From assembly GCA_964442365.1 (NCBI GenBank), contig CAYTZA010000015.1, forward strand, positions 1 through 14,322: a stretch of DNA of 14,322 nt. The letters run 5' to 3'. This document shows positions 5,841-11,951 of the stretch, in pieces. The notes under the pieces are model-generated. The model was not told where the DNA came from, ran no database searches, and was given only the letters and a program-made list of their open reading frames with translations. Origin of the DNA: CAYTZA01 sp964442365 (GTDB taxonomy: Bacteria; Patescibacteriota; Minisyncoccia; Phycocordibacterales; DAORIS01). Each line of letters opens with the position of its first letter. Position 1 is the stretch's first letter. The position numbers were made by a program, and so were the translations under genes.

Positions 5841-8474
5841 ATGCGTAGCATTGTCAGATATATTGTTGGTTTTGTTCTTATGTGTAGTCCACTTTTGGTA
5901 TTTGGCGCACCTTATGAACCAGGAGAAACTCTTGATCCACTTTGTTCTCCGGGAGATACTGATTGTACGATTAGTGCGGTATTTACTGCAGAATATTTTA
6001 TTGCTACTTCCACAACTGGAACTTCTACATTTGCCGGCAAATTGGCAATTGGAACCACAGATGCTTTGTCAGCTCTTACTATAAGTGGTGATATTTCTTT
6101 ATATAACAGTGGTGATATTACTGGTACTATTGGACGTTTTCTTCAAAAATCAAATGGCGAATTGACTCTATCCTCAAATATAAATGAAAATGATGATTAT
6201 GATAATGATTCTTATGGTGCAGCTAAATTAGTATTTAATCCTGCAGATAATCACCTAGAATTTCAAACCGCCGGATCTGGTGGTGTGTGGTCTTATAATA
6301 TCCCTCTTCATATTTCTCTTGATACCGGCAATGTCGGTATTGGTACAACTACTACAAGTTCTAGATTGACTATAGATGGTGATGTATCTGTTAACAATGG
6401 CGAGATACTTATACAAGATATAGTTTTACGTAAACTTGCTGCTGGAACTGTTGCTATTGGTTTAAATGCCGGATTAAATACTACCGGAAGTTTACATCAT
6501 TCGAATTTTATAGGTTCTGGTGTAGGTGAAGATGCTGTTGATGTGGTGTTCTCAAATTTAATAGGTGCTGGTGCTGGATATCAGGCTAACAATGTTTCCA
6601 GTTCAGATTTTATTGGTAGAAATGCAGGGTCTCAAGCTGTTGATGCTATAGAATCTATTTTTATTGGTTATGACTCTGGAGCACAGACTAATGGAGCTAA
6701 AAATTCTATTTTTATAGGAAAGCAAGCTGGCATGAGTAATACTTTATCAAACGGAGACTTTGACTCCTCCATTCTTATTGGTAACTATACTTCAACGGGA
6801 GGTTTCAGTAACTCTATAGCTATAGGTCAGGGAACAGCAAATAGTGCTAGTGATCAACTTAATCTTGGTGGTGTTTTGTATGCTACAGGTATTAGCTCAG
6901 GTACTTCACCTAGCGCTACACCTATAGGTGTAGGAAGGGTTGGTATTGGTACTACATCTCCTGCACAACAGTTATCTCTTACAAAATCTCTCAGACTTGA
7001 GAATACATCTGCTTCAGATGTTGGGGTTATATATAAAGGTGCGGATAGATTCATACACAATTTTTCTCATCCAACTGGAGGCGGTGCTGTTCCTTCAGGT
7101 TTTAATGTTTTTATGGGTTATAATGCTGGTAATTTTACTATGGGTAGCACGGCTACTATTAGTTCCCATTCTTCTTATAATATTGGTATTGGCTATACAG
7201 CAATGTTTTCTAACACTACTGGTTCTTCTAATGTTGCCATAGGAAATAGTTCTCTTGTTAGTAATACGAGTGGTACATTCAATGCTGCTGTGGGTACTGC
7301 AACTCTGGGATTAAATACGACTGGATATTATAACGCCGCTTTCGGACCATATGCCTTATATGGTAATACTTCTAGTCACTATAACTCAGCACTTGGTAAT
7401 AACGCTGGTAGATATATTTCTGACGGATCAACTCAAAACTCAACATCATCAACATCAGTTTATTTGGGTTCAGATACTAAGTCTCTATTTTCTGGCGCCT
7501 CGAATCAAATCGTGATTGGTTACGATGCTATTGGTGCGGGTAGTAACTCTGTGGTATTAGGAAGTTCAACTATTACAAAAACATTATTACAAGGTAACGT
7601 GGGGATTGGAACAACTGATCCACAACAAAAACTTCATGTATACAGAGGAAGTGACGGAGCTCCTGTACGTTTTGAAGACACAAATGGATATTGTGAAATG
7701 AATCCAACAACCACAACATGGACATGTACTTCAGACGAAAGACTTAAGAAGGAGATAGTGGAATTGTCTCAAAACACATCTCTAGAAAATCTCAACAAAC
7801 TACAAGCAGTAACATTTAAATGGAAAACACAGTCTGATAATACAAAACGTTTTGGATTCATAGCTCAACAAGTAGAACCAATATTCCCAGAGTTTGTTAC
7901 TACAGACGAAAAAGGCTTTAAATCAGTAGCATATGGATCATTTACTCCTATTATTATCTCTGCTATACAAGAACTTGATAAGAAAGTACAAAACCTCGAA
8001 CAACTTATTGCATCTTCAACACCAATCGCTTCAGCATCTTCATCTGGAATTATAGGCACTCTACTTTCGTATGGAGTAAATATCGCTCATAGTATCGCTA
8101 CATTTATTCGCCTTGAAACAAAAAATCTATATGTTGAAAATGGTATTGAGATGAAAGATCAAGATACTGGAGATATATATTGTTTGGTTATTGCTTCTGG
8201 ACAGATTCAAAAAACACTTGGTTCATGTCAGACAGCGGGGAATATAGCTCTTCCTCCGCCATCAGCGCCAGAAGAAGATATTCTTGAAGACGATACTCAA
8301 AATGATGAAAATATAGCAACGAGTACAGCTAGTACGACAGAATCTATAGTAGAAATAGTTCCGCCTGAAGTTTCAACAGAAGAGGCTTCGTCGACGCCTA
8401 TTATTGAGGGTTCAACAATAGAGCCAGAAGAAACAATAGATGCTTCAAGTACCACTCCAATACCAATAGAATAA
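5841..8474 (+). CDS. Large secreted fibre-like protein with GIGTT repeats and S74 chaperone domain
   Basis: This is a predicted surface adhesin or fibre; its target is unknown. The 877-residue protein has a signal peptide (about 1-22) and the PGETLDPLCSPGDTDC motif (27-42). Four copies of an [AG]IGTT motif, mostly GIGTTxP-like and each heading a short beta segment, start at 69, 166, 368 and 588. Between them are Gly/Asn/Ser-rich repeats such as IGNSSLVSNTSG and FIGYDSGAQTNGAKNSIFIG, resembling trimeric beta-helical fibre repeats. A peptidase S74 (intramolecular chaperone) domain starts at Ser631 (TSDERLKKEI) and includes FGFIAQQVEPIFPEF (671-685) and a coiled-coil-like end (about 715-735). 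In phage tail spikes this domain trimerises the chain and cleaves itself before that Ser. Unusually, about 140 residues follow it: a YCLVIASGQ segment with a Cys pair, then an acidic Ser/Thr/Pro tail. There are no phage genes nearby, so a cellular surface role is preferred. Confidence 0.88.
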   Translation: MRSIVRYIVGFVLMCSPLLVFGAPYEPGETLDPLCSPGDTDCTISAVFTAEYFIATSTTGTSTFAGKLAIGTTDALSALTISGDISLYNSGDITGTIGRFLQKSNGELTLSSNINENDDYDNDSYGAAKLVFNPADNHLEFQTAGSGGVWSYNIPLHISLDTGNVGIGTTTTSSRLTIDGDVSVNNGEILIQDIVLRKLAAGTVAIGLNAGLNTTGSLHHSNFIGSGVGEDAVDVVFSNLIGAGAGYQANNVSSSDFIGRNAGSQAVDAIESIFIGYDSGAQTNGAKNSIFIGKQAGMSNTLSNGDFDSSILIGNYTSTGGFSNSIAIGQGTANSASDQLNLGGVLYATGISSGTSPSATPIGVGRVGIGTTSPAQQLSLTKSLRLENTSASDVGVIYKGADRFIHNFSHPTGGGAVPSGFNVFMGYNAGNFTMGSTATISSHSSYNIGIGYTAMFSNTTGSSNVAIGNSSLVSNTSGTFNAAVGTATLGLNTTGYYNAAFGPYALYGNTSSHYNSALGNNAGRYISDGSTQNSTSSTSVYLGSDTKSLFSGASNQIVIGYDAIGAGSNSVVLGSSTITKTLLQGNVGIGTTDPQQKLHVYRGSDGAPVRFEDTNGYCEMNPTTTTWTCTSDERLKKEIVELSQNTSLENLNKLQAVTFKWKTQSDNTKRFGFIAQQVEPIFPEFVTTDEKGFKSVAYGSFTPIIISAIQELDKKVQNLEQLIASSTPIASASSSGIIGTLLSYGVNIAHSIATFIRLETKNLYVENGIEMKDQDTGDIYCLVIASGQIQKTLGSCQTAGNIALPPPSAPEEDILEDDTQNDENIATSTASTTESIVEIVPPEVSTEEASSTPIIEGSTIEPEETIDASSTTPIPIE

Positions 8475-8492
8475 GAACTGTTGATAACATAG

Positions 8493-8521
8493 TTGACTTT
8501 ATTATTACTTTAGTATAGATT
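8493..8521 (+). promoter_or_regulatory. Promoter-like sequence upstream of the candidate small RNA
   Basis: TTGACT (8493-8498, 5/6) is followed 17 bases later by TAGATT (8516-8521, 4/6), or 15 bases later by TATAGA (8514-8519). Transcription would start near 8526-8528. It could serve a small RNA or provide a long rpoB leader. Confidence 0.35.
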
Positions 8522-8526
8522 GAGCA

Positions 8527-8654
8527 CCTCTAGAGCACGAGTGAGTTACGCCTAGCTCAAGGAGCATTACAAGCCAAAAGCATCGTCTTGCACTCACTAA
8601 TCACTAACTAACAACATACAAATAAGAACCTTCATGAAGCGAGGGCTCTTTTTG
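8527..8654 (+). ncRNA. Candidate structured small RNA or rpoB leader
   Basis: No convincing coding sequence is seen in this part of the 256-base gap. AGTGAGT (8540-8546) can pair with ACTCACT (8592-8598), enclosing a GCTC-AAG-GAGC hairpin (8555-8565) and a CAAG/CTTG arm (8570-8573 with 8587-8590), a possible three-way junction. A promoter-like sequence precedes it and a terminator-like hairpin ends it. It does not look like tRNA, tmRNA, SRP RNA or RNase P RNA. The fold was drawn by eye, so the call is tentative. Confidence 0.3.
8624..8654 (+). terminator. Terminator-like hairpin upstream of rpoB
   Basis: AAGAACCTTC (8624-8633) pairs with GAGGGCTCTT (8641-8650) around a 7-base loop, with one A-C mismatch and one T-G wobble, followed by TTTTT (8649-8653). 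It would end transcripts from the S74 gene or the candidate small RNA, or attenuate rpoB. From 8655 to 8730 only AT-rich sequence and the possible rpoB promoter are seen. Confidence 0.55.
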
Positions 8655-8715
8655 CATTTTGTGTTTGTGTGATTGCGGATCCTTTTTCTTTTATACGTAA
8701 TTATTAATTTTTTTA

Positions 8716-8730
8716 TATAAATATATCTCT
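8716..8730 (+). promoter_or_regulatory. Candidate rpoB promoter
   Basis: TATAAA (8716-8721, 5/6) lies nine bases before the rpoB ATG in a very AT-rich stretch. No -35 can be recognised at standard spacing. If used, the rpoB mRNA would be leaderless or have a leader of two or three bases. Confidence 0.35.
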
Positions 8731-11700
8731 ATGTCATCACGTGCCATGAATACTGTTAGAGAAAAGAAACATTTCGGTAAATATAAAGAGCCGATGATCG
8801 AGATGCCAAATCTCGTAGAGTCTCAGACAGACTCATACAAGTGGCTTCTTGAAAAAGGTCTTGGCGACGTTATCAAAGAATTTTCTTCAATGAAAGATTA
8901 TTCTGAAAAGAAATTTGAACTTGATTTCATCGGTTTTTCTCTTGGAGAACCACAGTACGATGAGTTTTATGCCAAAGACAATAAGATGTCATATGAGGCT
9001 CCACTCAAAATCATGACACGTTTCAAGAATAAGATTATGGGAACGATTAAAGAGCAGGAAATTTTCATGGCTGATTTTCCTCTCATGACATCTCATGGAA
9101 CCTTTATTATTAGTGGTATAGAGCGTGTGATTGTTCCTCAGTTAGCACGCTCTTTTGGTGTCTTTTTTACAGAAAACGAATCAAAAGGACGAAAGTTTTT
9201 TGGAGCAAAAGTAATACCAGCTCGTGGAGCGTGGATGGAAATCGAAACAGAAACAGATGGAGCTCTCTTTATCCGTATTGATAAAAAACGTAAATTCCCA
9301 GCATCAGTACTTCTTCGTGCTTTGGGTGCTGATAGTACAGAAAGTATTAAAAAACTCTTTGCTACAAACGAACTCGCTTCAAAACATATAGCACTTACTC
9401 TTGCTAAAGATCATACTGAAAATGCCGATGAAGCTGTAGTTGAAATACACAAACGTCTTCGTGATGGTGATCTTGCAACTGTGGAAAATGCTCGTGAATT
9501 TGTGAAGTCTATTTTTGATCCGGAGAGATATGACCTTTCTCGTGTTGGTCGTTTTCGTTTCAATAAGCGTTTTGAAAAGGGCATGGATGAGAAGTCTCTT
9601 TCTCGTCAAACTATAAATCTTGAGGATATTGTGGCTGTGCTCGGACATATTGCTATGTTGAATCACAATCCAGATTCTTTGGCTGACGATATTGATCACC
9701 TTGGTTCACGTCGTGTGCGCTATGTAGGAGAAATGCTTCAGCAGAAGATTCGTATTGGTCTTTCACAGATGCGTCGCAATATACAGGATCGTATGTCTAC
9801 TATAGATACTGATGTTACTCTTCCTATTCAGCTTATTTCTCCAAAACCTCTTCAAGCTCGTATAAAAGAATTTTTCACTACTAACCAGTTGTCACAGTTT
9901 ATGCAACAGGAGAACATTCTCTCTGAGCTTGAACATCTTCGTACTCTTTCAGCCCTTGGTCCTGGTGGTCTTACACGTGAACGTGCTGGTTTTGAAGTTC
10001 GAGACGTGCATCCATCTCACTACGGTCGTTTGTGTCCAATCCATACTCCAGAAGGTCCAAACATTGGTCTTATTTTGCGTTTGTGTGGATATGCTCGTAT
10101 CAACCATTTTGGTATGATCGAAACTCCATACGCCAAAGTAAAAGATGGTAAAATCACAGGTGAGGTTGTGTATCTAAACGCCCTTGAAGAAGAAGGATAC
10201 AATATCGCTCACGCTGTCGTAAATTATGATAAAAGTGGAAAGATTATCGATGAGATAGTAGAAGTTCGTCATGCAGGTGAACCGGTTCAGGTAAGTCGTG
10301 ACGATGTACAGTTTATTGATATTGCTCCAAGTCAGGCTTTCTCAATCGCTACATCAATGATTCCGTTTTTGAACCACGATGATGCTAACCGAGCATTGAT
10401 GGGTTCGAACATGCAGAAACAGGCTACTCCTTGTATTGTTCCTGAAGCACCTCTAGTAGCTACAGGTATAGAACATATTGCTGGAAAGTATACAGGACGT
10501 ATTATTATTGCTGAAGAAGATGGAACGATTACTGCCGCAGACGCTCGTCATGTTGCTATTAAAAATTCTAGAGGAAAAGAAAAAGAATATAAGTTGGTCA
10601 GTTTTTCTCGCACTAACGGTTTTACCGCATTTCATCAAAGAGCAGTAGTTAACGTTGGCGATAAGGTTAAAAAGGGTGATGTTCTTGTAGATACATCAAC
10701 ATCGGTAGACGGTCAGATTTCTATAGGTCAGAACATGTTCGTAGCCTTCATGACATGGTCTGGATCAAACTACGAAGACGCTATTATTCTTTCAGAACGC
10801 GTTGTTAAAGATAGTAAATTTACGTCTATTCATATTGAAGAATTTGTTGTTAACGTCCGTGATACAAAACTTGGTCCTGAGGTTACAACTCCTGACATAC
10901 CAAATGTTAGTGAAGGAAAACTTAAAAACCTCGATGCAGAAGGTGTTGTTCGAGTCGGTGCTGAAGTTCGTCCAGGAGATATATTGGTTGGTAAAATTAC
11001 ACCAAAAGGAGAAACTCAACTTACTCCTGAAGAGCGCCTTCTTCGATCATTGTTCGGAGAGAAAGCTCGTGATGTAAAAGATACATCAAAGCGTCTTGAA
11101 AATGGTAAACGTGGACGTGTTATTTCAGTTAAAGTGTTTTCTCGTGAGAAAGGTGATCGTCTTGATTCGGGTATTATCAAACGTATTCATATCGAAATCG
11201 CTCAACTTAGAAACGTGCAAGTTGGAGACAAGCTTGCAGGACGTCACGGAAACAAGGGTGTTATCTCTATGATTATGCCTGAGGAGGATATGCCTTATAT
11301 GGCAGATGGTACTCCTATCGATGTTATTTTGACACCGCTTGGTGTGCCTTCACGTATGAACCTCGGTCAAATTCTTGAAATGCACCTTGGTCTTGCAGCT
11401 CATACTCTTGGATATCAAGCTATTGTGCCACCTTTCTGTGGAGCTACTGATGCTGAAATTAAGGGAGAGCTTGTTAAAGCAGGTTTCCCAGAGACAGGAA
11501 AAGTTACACTTTTTGATGGTCGTACCGGCGTTGCTTTTGATCAGGATATTGCTCTTGGGTACATGTATATCCTCAAATTGCATCACATGGTTGAGGACAA
11601 ACTTCACATGCGATCTATTGGTCCCTACTCTCTTATCACTCAGCAACCACTTGGAGGACGTGCTCAGCAAGGAGGTCAGAGATTTGGAGAGATGGAAGTG

Positions 11701-11940
11701 TGGGCTCTTCTTGGTCACGGTGCAGCTCACAACCTTCGTGAAGTTCTAACGATTAAATCAGACGATATTGTCGGACGTTCACAAGCCTTTGATTCTATTG
11801 TAAAAGGTGAACGTATTAAATCTCCAAACATACCAGCATCCTTCAACGTATTGCTTGCAAACCTCAAGGGTCTTGCTCTCGATGCTGATCTTCAGAAACG
11901 GTCGCCTGAAGACGAAGATTCAGAAGATGAACAAGCTTAA
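8731..11940 (+). CDS. rpoB: DNA-directed RNA polymerase subunit beta
   Basis: RpoB forms one half of the RNA polymerase active-site cleft. The 1069-residue protein is collinear with bacterial beta subunits but lacks the large lineage insertions of E. coli (1342). Landmarks are the rifampicin-pocket region QLSQFM (386-391) to RTLSALGPGGL (404-414), the HPSHYGRLCPIHTPEGPNIG block, NYEDAI (680-685, matching E. coli Glu813/Asp814) and GDKLAGRHGNKG (832-843, with Lys834 and Lys842 matching Lys1065 and Lys1073). Within the rifampicin pocket, Gln392 replaces Asp516 and Thr405 replaces Arg529 (E. coli numbering). The ATG at 8731 is chosen as the first in frame; ATG 8746 is an alternative. No Shine-Dalgarno is seen. 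rpoC follows after 11 bases. rplJ and rplL, the usual upstream partners, are absent. Confidence 0.97.
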   Translation: MSSRAMNTVREKKHFGKYKEPMIEMPNLVESQTDSYKWLLEKGLGDVIKEFSSMKDYSEKKFELDFIGFSLGEPQYDEFYAKDNKMSYEAPLKIMTRFKNKIMGTIKEQEIFMADFPLMTSHGTFIISGIERVIVPQLARSFGVFFTENESKGRKFFGAKVIPARGAWMEIETETDGALFIRIDKKRKFPASVLLRALGADSTESIKKLFATNELASKHIALTLAKDHTENADEAVVEIHKRLRDGDLATVENAREFVKSIFDPERYDLSRVGRFRFNKRFEKGMDEKSLSRQTINLEDIVAVLGHIAMLNHNPDSLADDIDHLGSRRVRYVGEMLQQKIRIGLSQMRRNIQDRMSTIDTDVTLPIQLISPKPLQARIKEFFTTNQLSQFMQQENILSELEHLRTLSALGPGGLTRERAGFEVRDVHPSHYGRLCPIHTPEGPNIGLILRLCGYARINHFGMIETPYAKVKDGKITGEVVYLNALEEEGYNIAHAVVNYDKSGKIIDEIVEVRHAGEPVQVSRDDVQFIDIAPSQAFSIATSMIPFLNHDDANRALMGSNMQKQATPCIVPEAPLVATGIEHIAGKYTGRIIIAEEDGTITAADARHVAIKNSRGKEKEYKLVSFSRTNGFTAFHQRAVVNVGDKVKKGDVLVDTSTSVDGQISIGQNMFVAFMTWSGSNYEDAIILSERVVKDSKFTSIHIEEFVVNVRDTKLGPEVTTPDIPNVSEGKLKNLDAEGVVRVGAEVRPGDILVGKITPKGETQLTPEERLLRSLFGEKARDVKDTSKRLENGKRGRVISVKVFSREKGDRLDSGIIKRIHIEIAQLRNVQVGDKLAGRHGNKGVISMIMPEEDMPYMADGTPIDVILTPLGVPSRMNLGQILEMHLGLAAHTLGYQAIVPPFCGATDAEIKGELVKAGFPETGKVTLFDGRTGVAFDQDIALGYMYILKLHHMVEDKLHMRSIGPYSLITQQPLGGRAQQGGQRFGEMEVWALLGHGAAHNLREVLTIKSDDIVGRSQAFDSIVKGERIKSPNIPASFNVLLANLKGLALDADLQKRSPEDEDSEDEQA

Positions 11941-11951
11941 ATCAAATATCT

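Noticed and set aside
5841..8474. Prophage tail-fibre gene
   Set aside because: The S74 domain occurs in phage spikes, but the protein has a signal peptide and no capsid, tail, integrase or lysis gene is nearby.
8521..8655. tRNA, tmRNA or RNase P RNA in the gap before rpoB
   Set aside because: No cloverleaf, TTC arm, CCA end or conserved RNase P core could be found.
11350..11749. Overlapping frames on both strands inside rpoB
   Set aside because: They lie over the most conserved part of rpoB and reflect its codon pattern, not separate genes.
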